NCBI RefSeq assembly: GCF_030272615.1
Contig: NC_081406.1
Location: 219,240,997 to 219,304,996, forward strand
Direction: 5' to 3'
From: Cryptomeria japonica
Taxonomy: Eukaryota > Streptophyta > Pinopsida > Cupressales > Cupressaceae
Length of the DNA stretch: 64,000 nucleotides
Shown here piece after piece: positions 10,880 through 22,369 of this stretch. Position 1 is the first letter of the stretch; the number at the start of each line of letters is the position of its first letter. Position numbers and translations under genes: made by a program. Under the pieces are notes generated by a model. The model ran no database searches, had not been told where the DNA came from, and was given only the letters and a program-made list of their open reading frames with translations.

Positions 10880-12035
10880 CAAAAATTTGTTCCACCAAGA
10901 ACTCACACTTTTGACTATTGGCCAACATTTGTAGAAGAGAGCCAATTGTAGACATGGCGTCCATAGCTTTTTTGTTTTATCTAGGAACTTGATCAAACTG
11001 GATGATGGTGAAGTGTTGCTTGAGATCCTCGGCCATGTTGTTGTAAGGGAGTAACTTGTCATCCTCAGTCTGATATTTATCATTTACTTGTTTTATGACA
11101 AGTTGGGAATCACCATAAACTTATAGTTCATTAATCTTCCATTGTATCACAAGGCAAAGTCTAGTGATGAGAGCTTCACACTCTAGAATGTTGTTGGTGC
11201 ATGCAAATGCCATCTTGTATGACTTGGGGATACAATCTCCTCGAGGGATTATTAGAAGAAATCCTACCCCTGATCCATTTTGTGTGCATGATACATCAAA
11301 GTATAACTACCATTTAGTGGATGTAGAGAAAGTCATAATGGCATCATCATGGAACTCAGTTATGAGGGGGTGATCTCCTTGAAGAGGGGCTTCAACCAGC
11401 TGATCTTCTATGACTTGTCCCTTCATGGCCTTTCAATCCACATACTTAATGTCAAATTCACTTAGTAGCATGACCCATTTAGTAGTGTGGCATGTAAGAG
11501 TAGCTTTGGACAACAAATACTTCAAAGGGTCAATCTTGGCTATGAGTTTTGTCTTGTTGTTGAGCATGTAATGTCACAATTTTTGTGTGTTGAATACTAG
11601 TGCAAGGTAGGATCTTTATATGGGAGTGTAGTTAAGCTCATACCCTACAAGAGTGCGACTAATGTAGTAGATTGTATGCTCTTTGTCATTTTCATATGTC
11701 TGTGCCAAAAATGCCCCATGCCATTAATGTTGTTGATATGTACAAAAGGAGTGGTTATCCTAGAATTGGTGGCATCAAGACTGGAGGAGAGGCCAAGTAC
11801 TCCTTTAGTTTTTCAAAATATTTTTGACATAAGAAATCCCATTTGAACTTGGTGTCTTTGCTGAGGAGATGTGCCAATGGGTGGAACTTATCTGCCAACT
11901 GTGCAATGAATTTGTGGATAGATTGAAGTTTCCCTTAGAGACTACAAAGTTGTCTAAGTGTCTTAGGGGGAGGCATTTCCATGATTGCTTTCACCTTTGC
12001 AGGGTCTACCTCAATGCCTTTGTGAGAAACTATAA
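10880..12035 (-). pseudogene. Element B RNase H region (two RNase H segments)
   Basis: The stretch after RT contains the usual RNase H and then a second RNase H-like block. That block starts near LYFDVSCTQNGSGVG (about 11290) and contains VYGDSQLVIKQVND (about 11090). Two RNase H domains in tandem are known from the Tat lineage of plant Ty3/gypsy elements, hence the lineage call. Frame is broken several times. Confidence 0.72.
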
Positions 12036-12039
12036 ATCC

Positions 12040-12765
12040 TCAAAGTTTTCCAGATGTAACTCTGAAGATGCACTTCTTAGGATTCAAATGCAACTTGTAC
12101 TTTTCTAGTCTCTCAAAAATTTGCCTTTGGATTGGAATATGCTCACCTCTTGTTTTGGACTTACCTAGGAGATCATCTACATAGTCCTCCATTATTTTGT
12201 GCAAGAGATCATGAAAAATAGTTATCATTGTGCGTTGGTAAGTTTCTCATGTGTTCTTGAGGCCAAAAGGCATGACTTGATAACAAAATATGCCCCAAGG
12301 TGTTGTGAATGTGGTCTTGTGTTGATCTTCTTCAGCAATGCAGATTTGGTTATAACCGAAGAATCCATCCATGAGGGAAAGCATTTCATGCCCTACTATC
12401 AAGTCCATGATCATGTCAATGATGGGCAAGGGAAAGTCATCTTTAGGGTATGCTTTATTCAAGTCTCTAAAATCTGTGTAGATTCTGATGCCCCAGAGGG
12501 GCTTAATGACAGGTACAATGTTGAAGACCCACTCAGGATAATCAATAGGTTTGCTGAAGCCGACATCCAACATTTTGGTAGTTCTACTTTTACTAGGAGG
12601 ACAATTTGAGGATGCATCTTGCATAATTTTTGCTTGATAGGTTTGGCATCAGGATGAACTGCAAGATTAAGTACAACCAAGTTAGGATCAAGGCCTGGCA
12701 TGTCATCATATGACCAAGCAAAATTGATTTGTGTTTCATTTAGAAAGCTTATAAAATTTTGCCTC
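12040..12765 (-). pseudogene. Element B reverse transcriptase, decayed
   Basis: Reverse transcriptase copies element RNA into DNA. Motifs in order on the minus strand: LDPNLVVLNLAVHPDAKPIKQK (linker, about 12640-12700), IRIYTDFRDLNKAYPKDDFPLP, LSLMDGFFGYNQI, VMPFGLKNT, then the catalytic EDYVDDLL (about 12180) and LNPKKCIF. A frame break lies near 12230-12250, between PFGLKN and the YVDD segment. It is closely related to the RT of element E (57016-57960). Confidence 0.9.
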
Positions 12766-13338
12766 TTGATTAGTTAGTGACTTGGTAATGAGTACATTCT
12801 TTGGTGTTTCTTTTGTGCCCACATTGATTGTGTCAGTTTCCTTAATGAGCGGAGGGGACTTTTCTTGTTATGAGGGAACCATGATAGGGAGGTCAATTCC
12901 CCCAGCTTCAAGTGCCTGATCCAAGTTTTCACTTGAAGATGCGTCCTTTATTTTTACTTTTTCTATGTTCGAAGGTACCTAAGAGAGGTTTTCACTAAGG
13001 GACTTCTAATTGTTCTTGTTATTTTCATTTTTTTGACTGAGGGAGTTGACTTGACTACCAAAGTAAGCTTTTGTATGAAGCTGAATCTCATTGAATTACA
13101 TGTGGTGGTCAACATTTTGTATGTTAAGTAATGCTATAAGAGCATCATCATTGACACAAATGTTTAAAATAGGTGGTCCTCATTGGTCCTTGTCAATGAG
13201 TTCGAGATGGACAAGTTTAAGCTCATAAGAGTTAGGAGGGGTGATGAGGGTGATAGTATTTACATAGGCATCGTCAAATGTGTCATTAAAATATTCAAAA
13301 GGAATTTCATGGAACTCCTCTTCATTAGAGTCTTTGAT

Positions 13339-14530
13339 TTAAATATGAGGTTCAGACTTGGCACCAGTGATGGTGATCTTAGGCATAACGGAATAACCCA
13401 AGCCTCTACTGTATTTGTTAAAAACTAGGGAAATAGGTATTTTTTTGCCTTTCTCTTCAGGTCCAAGACCATGTCCCTTATAACCCATCTTTTCTACCAT
13501 GACAGAGGCCTTTGGATACATTTTCTTTGGGATCTGCACTGGTTCTTCTTCTTCTGCTTGATACAACCAAGAGGTAACATCGGTTTCCAGGATTTCCTCA
13601 TCAAGTGGGCCCCATTGTTGGAAGGTAGTTTCTTTGTGTTTGATGATGGTTTTATCCTATTTCTTTATCTCCTTTAGCTTGCCATGTGACTTAGGGGAAG
13701 GTGGGAGTTGACCCACATAAAAATCATTCTGCAAGGTATATTCTCCATAACCATTATCTATGATCTTGACCTCGGGTGTGGATGAGGTGGAGGCGACATT
13801 AGTTGGATCATATGGGAAGAGTGGTGCGGGCCTATTAAGAAAGAAATGGTAGGGGTGCTTCCCTACAAGAAGTTTGCAATACTCAAAGGGTTGTGGGTTA
13901 GCGTAAATGGTAATTTATCTACCATTGAATCGAAACTTAAGGCATTGATGGTAAGTGGAGTGAACAGATTGAATAGAGTGGATCCACATATGGCCAAGGA
14001 GGGTGTTATAGGGGAGGTCAAGGTCCAAAGCTTGGCAAGTTGTTTGCACAATAGCAGGGCCAACTTGTAGAGGCTAGGTGATGGTTTCTTTGGGGATTCT
14101 CTATGTCATCATATGCTTTAATTATGATCGTGCCTGATTTGTGAGCCAAGTCTTCAGAGATACCCTATTGTTTAATTAATTTGTATGTACATAGGTTCAA
14201 GCACGATCCACCATATATGAGGACCCTTGTAATGTTATGTTTATGTACAAGGGATTATATATGGAGAGGCTTGTTGTGAGATGCATCATCGATGGGTGGG
14301 TCACTGGATGTGAAAATAAGATGATGTTGTGCAACAAGGCTACCTATGAGGGCTTGAAATTGGATTGCATTGATGTTGTTGAGGATGCAAGATTCTAGGA
14401 GGGCCTCCTCGAGGATCTCTTTGTGCACATGGGATGTTTTGAGTGACTCTAGGATGGAGATCTATGAAGGAGTCTTGTCAATTGATCAAGGAGGCCATAA
14501 CGTCAGGCAAATGACATGGGGGGTTAAGGT
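13339..14530 (-). pseudogene. Element B protease tail and G-patch segment
   Basis: Minus strand. Around 13930-14090 the frame reads TTCQALDLDLPYNTLLG followed by HSIQSVHSTYHQCLKF, the conserved end of the Tat-type aspartic protease region. At 13339-13566 a G-patch-like stretch follows (MVEKMGYKGHGLGPEEKG ... YSRGLGY), as is common between protease and RT in these elements. The catalytic D-S/T-G motif could not be placed with confidence. Frame is broken at several stops. Confidence 0.7.
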
Positions 14531-15100
14531 GGAGGAGGAGCTCCTAGGATAGCCACTCTTTCTCAGTGGGTGGTGACATTATAGTCATTGTGGGAGGTGG
14601 AAAGAACAACGCCTTGGATGACTATCTTCACTTGAGATGACCGGCTTGATGGTTGGGGAGGATGAGCTTCTTGGATGATGACTCTGGGTCTATAGGTGGC
14701 AGGTGGGGGATCAACTCCCTTGATGGTGATAGTGTTAATAGAGGTATTAATAGGCTTTATACGACCCACTAAGGAGTCAAAGTTGGATATATAGTTGGTA
14801 TAAACATAGTTGACTGCATGAGAGGATGAGGCCTTATCTTTGTCGTGCTTAGGAAATAGATCCTAGTATATTTTAAGCTTATCATTGGAGTTACCAGATT
14901 TTGCAATGTCAACCTGAATTTCACCCTTATCAATAAGGTCTTAGATAAAATTCTTGAGTTTCATACCTTTGCATGTATCATGACCATTGATGCGATGGTA
15001 GTCACAATATTCATTTTCATTATACCATCAGGGATTGGGTTGGCTAGGATCAAAAGGGTGTGTCATCAGGAAGACAACAACACCAACCTTGAGAAGCTTC
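14531..15100 (-). other. Element B gag-protease linker, degenerate
   Basis: Low-complexity, Pro/Ser/Thr-rich codons are traceable on the minus strand (for example 14563-14769, RSSQVKIVIQ). No domain is recognisable. By position it links gag and protease. Confidence 0.5.
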
Positions 15101-16446
15101 TACAAGATTACCTCAATAGGTTCACCTAGTGGGGTATACTCACGTTAATTATTGGATTGGGGAGGGCAGCCTTGAATGGAGGTGGTGTTGTGATTTTGTT
15201 ATTGATTGGGTGGATTAGATTGATTGCGAGTGTTGAAGAAGTTGTTGGTGGTGGGTTTGGAAGGTGCGGTGATGGTTTGGATACGTTTAGCATCAGTGAC
15301 TCCATTGTTGGTGACATTTTTGTTTTTGGACCAAAATTTTGTCTTGTCATTATGAGAGGAGGAATTTTGTGTTGGTTTTTTATAATGTTTGATGGTTCCA
15401 TCCTTTAGGAACATGCGCTCTAAAGCTATACCCTTCTTAGAACATTTTGTAAAGGAGGTCAAGCATTGAAAGTCAAGGGTTTGGACAATTCTGGTATCAA
15501 ATTACATTGGAATAATTCCACCTGGTTTGTTCTAGTATTGTCCAAGGGAATATTTTAATGAGATGCCACCATCTTTGAAGGAAGTTGGCGAAGGTTTCCC
15601 CGGGCCTCTTCTTTGTTTTGCACAAGTCAATTATGGAAGCATCATTCTCAATGTTATAGGCATAATGATCTACAAATTTTTTGACTAGGTCAAGGAATGA
15701 TGTAATAGAGCCTTGGGGTAAGGTCAAGAACCAAGCAAGGGCCTCTTTAGTGAGACTCTTTGGGAAGAGTCTTTTGAGATAGATGTCACTATAGGCAACC
15801 TATTGGCATAAGAAATAGAATTCATGAACATTATGTCTAGGATCGCCTTTGCCTTTGTACTTTTTGAATTTAGACATCTCAAAACTAGGTGGATACAGAG
15901 CCACAAAGATGGATGGGTCATAAGGAAAGGGACATATTTCCTTAAGAGAATAAGATCCTTTATTTGTCCCTTCCTTGAGGTTTTTTATGAGGTCCTTCAT
16001 GTCCTGAATTTCCTTGATGATGAGATCAGGTTGTTGACTGGGGACATTAGGGATGTGGTGATTCATGTGGGTTATTGGGACTTGATGAGATGAGGAGGGG
16101 ATGCTATCACCACCAACATATTGATATGAAGAATGGATTGGGGTTGTGAAATGTGTAGAGCTTGTGATCCTTTAATTGTGGAAGTAGGAGGCAAGCTTGT
16201 ATTGATGTAGTTAGCCATATTGTGGATGGGGATGGATGACACTGATAGATTGGAAAATAGAGTGGTTATAGGAATATAAGTTGTGGGTGTGGACATTGTA
16301 GGTTGAGGATGGAGAAGAGGATCGAGAATAGAATTCACAAGATCACCTGTCTGGGGTTGATCAAGGATAGATTTGTCCAAGTTGGGGGGTAAGTGTGCCC
16401 CTTGGGAAATAAGATCAACTATGAGCCTATTGGCATCATGTTTGAA
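15101..16446 (-). pseudogene. Element B gag, main part, interrupted by element H
   Basis: Minus strand from the junction at 16446: FFKHDANRLIVDLISQGAHLPPN, a Pro/Ser-rich linker, ICPFPYDPS, FKKYKGKGDPRHNVHEF (about 15830) and FVDHYAYNIE...FANFLQRWW (about 15590-15670). A basic tail follows (15199-15462, rich in Asn and Lys, no zinc knuckle seen). It parallels element F gag part by part. The first residues lie beyond the insertion of H, at 22232-22369. Confidence 0.82.
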
Positions 16447-16455
16447 GAATCCTAA

Positions 16456-17559
16456 CTTAAGAAAGCAATTGGAAACAACTCTTTCAAACTATGATGCAGA
16501 AAAAGTGAAAAATATCAAACTTGAAGATGATCTGAAGGTTGCACAGGATATTATTCAAGGAATTCAAGAAAACCTCACTATTGCAAGAAATAAGAGAAGA
16601 GAACTTTGTGAAAAGATGCAGAATAATGATGATGAAAAGTAAACTCTTAATGATTTGGTAAACAAACTAAGACAAGAAAATAGTAAAATGAAGAATGGCA
16701 TGCAAGATATGACTATGAGATTTTGTAAAGAAACTGAAAATCGGAAGAAGAATGAAGAAGACCTTGTTAGGAGACTGAATGATGCTGGAAATGAAAACAC
16801 AAGATTTAGTCATGAAAAAGATATGTTGAAGACAGATTTGATGCATACACAAAATTACACAAATGAACTCATGAGACAGAAAGGAAACTTGGAGAGTGAA
16901 TTGGCTGCTGCAAATCAACACAAGGAGAAATTCAAGAAAAGTTCAGAAGAACTTGTTGACATCTAAAGAATTAGAAACCTAATGGTCATACAAATAGCCT
17001 TGGCTTTGAAGTTGGTGAAAGCTCTGGTATTGCAAACAATCATGATCATAGTAAACTAGTAAGACAACCTAATTCCTACAAATTTAATGGGAAATGCTTT
17101 AACTGTAACAAGTATGGTCATAGAGAAAATTAGTGTAGATCTAGAAACTATTAGAACACTAATACACCCATTGGTGAATGTTCTAAGTGCAAAAAAGTTG
17201 GTCATAACTTAGAAAATTGCAGAATGAATGTAAGATGTTATGTTTGTGGAAGATTTGGACACTTATCTAATCAATGCAAAACACAAACCAACATAGGATA
17301 TGGGAAATATATTCAAAAAAACAATGTGACTTGTTATGCTTGTAACAAGATTGGACATATTGCAAAATTTTGTAGAAGTAAGGTACCACTAGAAAATAAC
17401 AAAGGTCCTAGCTTGAAAGGTAAAGAAAAAGTTGAAGAGGTAAAGAAAGAATTCTCAAAGCAATGGATCAGAAAGTCAAATCAAAATGTTGATGGGAATA
17501 CTCCTCCATCAGTAGAACAGAGTAACACTCCACCGATAGGAGACTCTTCATCTAACTGA
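16456..17559 (+). pseudogene. Element H gag: coiled coil and four CCHC zinc knuckles
   Basis: The N-terminal part (16456-16966) is a long charged helical stretch typical of a coiled coil (NIKLEDDLKVAQDIIQ; MLKTDLMHTQNYTNELMRQK) with one in-frame TAA at 16640. After a frame break come four CX2CX4HX4C knuckles: CFNCNKYGH (about 17095, its last Cys preceded by a stop), CSKCKKVGH, CYVCGRFGH (17239) and CYACNKIGH (17335). The last two lie in an open frame from 17224 to 17559 that ends in a Lys-rich then Pro/Ser-rich tail. Knuckles bind RNA during packaging. Four in a row is more than the one or two usual in plant copia gag. The start is missing because the element is truncated. Confidence 0.82.
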
Positions 17560-17862
17560 AGGAAAATCCTTTGGGGGTTTGGCAACAAATTGAAAAACAT
17601 GCTAGTATACCCTCAGTTAATGGTAAGAAGTTGAATTACTTCTTTACCGGTAGATGAGTTAAGTTGTAACTTAACTGGCAAGCATTAAATGTGGTAGTTG
17701 GAGAAAATAATATTATAAAGCTATTGTTTTAGCTCCTTTTTCATTCACCGAGCATTCAAATTTTTGAGAGCACAAAAATTCTCGAGCGAAGGCATCCTTA
17801 GCGAAAAAGTGAAGTAGTTCATCCAAGCACTCATCCTTAAGGCAGATTGAGGTATTATAACT

Positions 17863-20800
17863 ATGGCTTCCTCATCCACACTTGAATTTATTGCAAACCA
17901 TACTGTAATTGAAGTTATCAAGCACCCTAGACCCGTATTCAAACTTGTTCCCGAAATAGCGAAGAAAGATGATACCATAGGTGCATTCTTAAAAATACTT
18001 AAGGGATAATTTTATGCAGAGGATCCTAGGATATACATACATTGTCATATAGAAGAATTAGTAGATGATGAAATCAAGAACATGTATAGGACTGTGATTT
18101 GTGATGTAAATGGTAATGTCAAACCAGAACACCAGGTAGTAGAAACCCTAGGTTTTGTGGATATTCTTAGCATTCTTGATTTTCCTGAAGATGTGATAAG
18201 AATAGTCCTAAGCAGAGTCCATGGCAAATTCTTTTGGTTGGACTCCATCCATAAGATCACCAAAGAAGCAGTTAAGGTAGTAACAGGGTTACCTTCCAAC
18301 AGTAGCAAAACTAACAGAACTAAAAGAGTCTCAAATGACACAGTGATGGACCTAACTGGCGCAACATTTGATAAAAGGTCTCTAAGGGTAAATGATGTGA
18401 AGGACATCAATGTCAGATTTGTTAGTATGATTTTAGGCTACAAGGCTACACGTGCAAATAGGTTAAACTCAGTATCTAGCCTATGTATTAAAAGTGCATA
18501 TGACATGGTTAATGATAATGCTAGAATAGATGTATGTGAATGGCTCAAAGATGAATTGATAGACAATCTGAAGAAGATCAAAGGAGATAAGAAAGGAACC
18601 TTCAGATTTGGAAATTTGCTTGTATGTCTGATGTTGTATATTACTAAGCAAGTACCCAGTATTGGTAGGAGATATTTTGGCTTTGATATACCGGTAGAAA
18701 AACAACTATTAGATTTATTAAAAAACATGGGAGAAGACAGAGAGAAAAACATAAATGAATATTTTCAAGCACTGAAGGCTCGAATGAAGACTAGAATAAG
18801 GTTGTCACGAGCAATTGCAGATAAATATCAAAAGGAAATATGTTTTGTAATTAAGAAAGATAAAATCTGGATGGAGGCAGTTGTCCCTAGAACTATCTGG
18901 GTAACTAAAATGGGATATGAAATAGATGATAACATCATTGGAACTTATGCAAAATCCCTCCTTGAAGCACCAAAGGAACCATTTGAGAAAATCTTTGGCA
19001 ATGTAGAAACAATTGAAATTGGAATTCAGTCTAGGAAAAGAGTTAAGAAAGTTGAAGAATCAGTGAAAAAGGGAACTAGAAAAGCTAAAGAAATCAAGGA
19101 AGATGTATTGAAGCAAACTGGCATCAAGGAAAGTGAGTTGGAAGGACTTCAATCGAAAGCTCATCTTTCACTGGTTGGAACTTCTTCTAAGAGTGATATA
19201 CCGGCGGTATTCAAAAGGGTAGAAAAGAAAAGAAAACCTTCATCGGCACCCTCACCTACACCTAGGAAAACAAGACAAAAGAAACAAGCAGTTAGGCCTC
19301 CAGTAAAGAAGATGACTCCAAAGAAGAAGAAGGTAAAACAAGATATTGCTCCACTGGACAAACTCCTTAGTGAAATAATAGAGGATGCAAAGTTGAAAAA
19401 CATTATCAAACTATATAACACACTTTCCATTGATGACAAAGAAAGCATAGAAAATAGTGTAATTTTACACTTGGATATATAAAGAAATTTTTGATGGAAA
19501 TTGTTGATGAAATACCTAATGATTTGTATAGAAGACTAGAAGCTAGAAGGGTAGCTATTATTGAGCTGGACAAGAAGATAAAAATTGAAAAATTACTTGC
19601 AGTGCATCTTGTAAACTCACCTGATGAGATAGACCAATTAATCAGTGAGGATAACCGAACAGTATTCTCAACCACTCACCAAGCACGTAGCACTAATGGC
19701 AGGCAGAGTAAATGAAGTTTCTAAAGAAACAACAGATTCATGGGATATATTCTTTGTTGGAAAAGATGAACAAGAAGAACTTAAAAGACCTAAGACCATC
19801 AGGGTATATCAAAAGGATAAGGATAAGGGGAAAGGCAAGGTAGGTGGACCTCCAAGACTAAAAATAACTGATAATGTACCCCCACCTCTTTGTGATACTC
19901 CACCGGTAGAAGCTACTAACAATCAACTGACTACAGAGAATATGGAGACTCCTCAAGAGGATACAAATCCTGAGTCTGAAATCCTGTATACTATGAATAT
20001 AGATACCCAAGAGGTAAACATTGTGGTGGACAAAGAGACCACTGAGGATAAGAAGAAAGAAATGGCTACTGAGCCACCAATTGTAGATGTTGAGGTTAAT
20101 GTAAGCACATAAACACCTAAACAATCAGAGAAATCGGCAATGGACACAAAGAAACCAGCAGTGCATACAGAAACTACACCAGAGAAACCGATAGTTGAGA
20201 GCACAGAGAAACCCTTTGAGATGCAAGTTGAGAAACAAGAACAGAAATGGGTTGAGGTATAGGTTCATGCAGAGATAGTGCCACCGACAATAGCTGAAAA
20301 TCCTAAACCTTTGCTAGTAGAAATGCAAACACAAACTGACCTACTAGAGGTCGAAACGAGCAAAGCTATCACTACAACCAGCAGCATGGAAATTGTGAGA
20401 ACAATTGGGCAGACATCTGGTACTTCAATAATAGAATTCTGGCCTACAAATATGACAGAGGTCTTACTAGACTCAATAAAGAAAATCACAGAGTGTAATA
20501 CACAAGTCTATAAGGCTATTGATGACACAATTCCTATTCTTAAATTGATAGCACCCAAGTGCATTGTGGATAATAAAGATTCTTTAGGTCAACTAGACAC
20601 ATTTTCTAAATACATCACCAGCTACATTTTGACAATTGATCAAATAAATGAAGATACATTCAAAGAGAAAATGATTAAAGAAAAAAAAAAATTCTTTGAG
20701 GAAATAGTGAAGAAGAATAAGGAGAAAATGGAAACCTTATTACCGGCACTAGGAGAAACAATTTTGGATTTTAAGAAATTGTACAGAGATACCTGCAAAA

Positions 20801-21249
20801 GTAATATTTTGACAGAGGACATAGAATCAGAGATCAGCAAAGCACAAGATGAAATCAATAATATTGTTGACAACCTGATAGGATCATCAGATTCATTTTT
20901 GGAAGTTGAAAAGAACATTGCAAAGCTTGAAGAGAAAATTGAGAAGTTAGAAAACGATAAAAAAAAGTTAAAGGTTAAGACAAAGAACTTAAAATGCAAA
21001 CTAGGTCCTAAACTAGATTACCTCATTTCTTTGAGAAAAGAAATTTTTGAGGCTCTAGTTCCCAGACTTAAGACACCAGAAGAGAAAATGCATCACCTCA
21101 CTAGTACTATTCAAAGGATAGAGGCGGCATTGAAAGACAGTGAAAAGTTCACTAAGAGCTTAAATTTGGTATTGGTAGATCTTTTCCAGATTGTAACCCA
21201 ATGGTTACAAGGATCCTGGCAAAAACCACACTCCACTGATAGTGAATGA
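17863..21249 (+). pseudogene. Element H large ORF of unknown function (RITGLP-like domain, Lys-rich and coiled-coil tail)
   Basis: An ATG at 17863 (MASSSTLEFIANHTVIEVIK) opens a frame with an early TAA at 18007. It is then open from 18010 to 19482, with a usable ATG at 18082. A frameshift near 19460-19490 and another near 19660 lead to a frame reaching 21249 with stops at 20110 and 20260. In all this is about 1,100 codons. The first 250 residues include FFWLDSIHKITKEAVKVVTGLP, which resembles the helical domain seen in plant transposon-associated proteins (W..I.IT...I..VTGLP). Then come a Lys/Pro-rich basic stretch (about 19200-19340), an acidic Pro/Thr-rich linker and a C-terminal coiled coil (20640-21120, LEEKIEKLENDKKKLK). 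No enzyme motif is visible. It follows gag and precedes the polypurine tract, so it replaces pol. Function unknown; domain similarity is by eye. Confidence 0.65.
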
Positions 21250-21427
21250 TAACCTTTGTCATTGATGTCAAAGGGGGAGTAGTGGAAATGAGAAAAATGA
21301 CTAGAAGAAAGACATCATCAGCTCAGGGGGAGCATACATTTTTGACAACACAGTTTTGGTAAGACAATTTTGGCAAATCATTTTTGGATATACATTTTTG
21401 GATTTTTCTCATGAGCGTTGCCATCAA

Positions 21428-21443
21428 TGCCAAAGGGGGAGAT
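21428..21443 (+). promoter_or_regulatory. Element H polypurine tract
   Basis: TGCCAAAGGGGGAGAT ends exactly at the LTR start TGTTGGCAAA. The same tract, read on the minus strand, adjoins the 3' LTR of element D. It primes plus-strand DNA synthesis. Confidence 0.85.
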
Positions 21444-22222
21444 TGTTGGCAAATGTACACTCTAATGAGAAATTGTAGGTGATTGAAGGTATTGTCATTG
21501 ATGGAAACCTTACAATCATGTGATACCGATAGGCAGACACAAGCACCGGCACCGGCAGACTCTACACCAGCATATAGATCACCGGCACCAAAAAGGAATA
21601 TTACCGACACCCTGGCCAACATGAATTTTGTGTATTTATATTTTATAATTAATTGTAATATCTTTTGTAAGCCAACTTGGGGGATTGTAATATGACTCAT
21701 ATAAGTATGAGATCATTGTAGATCATTTAGGATGTGAAGTATGAAAAGATGATAGCAGACCTAATGTGTGAATTATTGGGATAAAGGTTTATGTATATTG
21801 CAGAGCTTAAACCAGTACTGATTCTGGCATAGTGGATGTTGATCTGAAGTAGTACAAGACATTGGATTTGTATAATCCATTTTTGTAAGTCAGTGTGACT
21901 TCTTTTGTAACTGAGCAATGAGCTCTAGGCACTTGGCCATCCTGCATGTGCAGGCCCCTATTGTAAACAGTAATATTCTCTTATTGGCCAATAAGTGAAT
22001 ATTGTGGGTCACAAATCCCACCAAGGTTTTTCCCACACCGGGTTTCCTCATTAAAAATATTGTGTTATGGTGTGTCTCTTATGTTGTGGTTGTTATTCTT
22101 ATTTGTTGCATTATTTTTGTTTACCGGTACACAGTTTTGATATGCTTTTCAAATTATAATTCAAGCAAATTATTTTACCGATCAGATACTGATTCACCCC
22201 CCCCCCCTCTCAGTATCTTTAG
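21444..22222 (+). repeat. Element H 3' LTR
   Basis: Starts TGTTGGCAAATG after the polypurine tract. The 3' part has 'aaggtttttcccacaccgg', shared in kind with the LTRs of C and D, and the C-run ATTCACCCCCCCCCC before TCTCAGTATC. The exact end is uncertain because the terminal GGAATCCTAA blends into the flanking 9-bp repeat (22223-22231). About 0.78 kb. Confidence 0.8.
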
Positions 22223-22231
22223 GAATCCTAA

Positions 22232-22369
22232 TAGAGAGAGGTCAGGTTGGTTGAAAAGGTGCTCCTCTTCAGGTTGAGGATTCTGGGTGAAAGGGTCATT
22301 GTACTCAGGCACACCATTGTTATTGCCTTGGGCAGCCATTTTTGCCTTTTGTGATCGAGTCAAGACCAT
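22232..22369 (-). pseudogene. Element B gag N-terminus, severed by element H
   Basis: An ATG at 22369 on the minus strand gives MVLTRSQKAKMAAQGNNNGV, an acidic stretch and NQPDLSLLGF at the junction. It matches the MAQTRSM start of F gag in style and continues across H into FFKHDANRL at 16446. Confidence 0.8.

Larger units (their letters stand above)
16447..22231 (+). mobile_element. Element H: truncated, non-autonomous Ty1/copia-like insertion in B gag
   Basis: Plus-strand sequence carrying gag with zinc knuckles, a large ORF of unknown function, a polypurine tract and a 3' LTR, but no 5' LTR and no pol. It splits the gag of B, whose N-terminus resumes on the minus strand at 22231. The 9-bp repeat GAATCCTAA stands at both junctions (16447-16455 and 22223-22231). 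It may be a target duplication or a recombination scar. Copia LTR insertions normally give 5 bp, so the origin of the junction is unclear. Confidence 0.75.

Noticed and set aside
16373-16455. Extended start of the H coiled-coil protein
   Set aside because: The frame is open across the junction by chance; bases before 16447 are B gag on the other strand.
19161-20204. Hydrophobic minus-strand frames
   Set aside because: Mirror images of Lys/Glu-rich plus-strand codons of the H ORF; they look membrane-like only for that reason.
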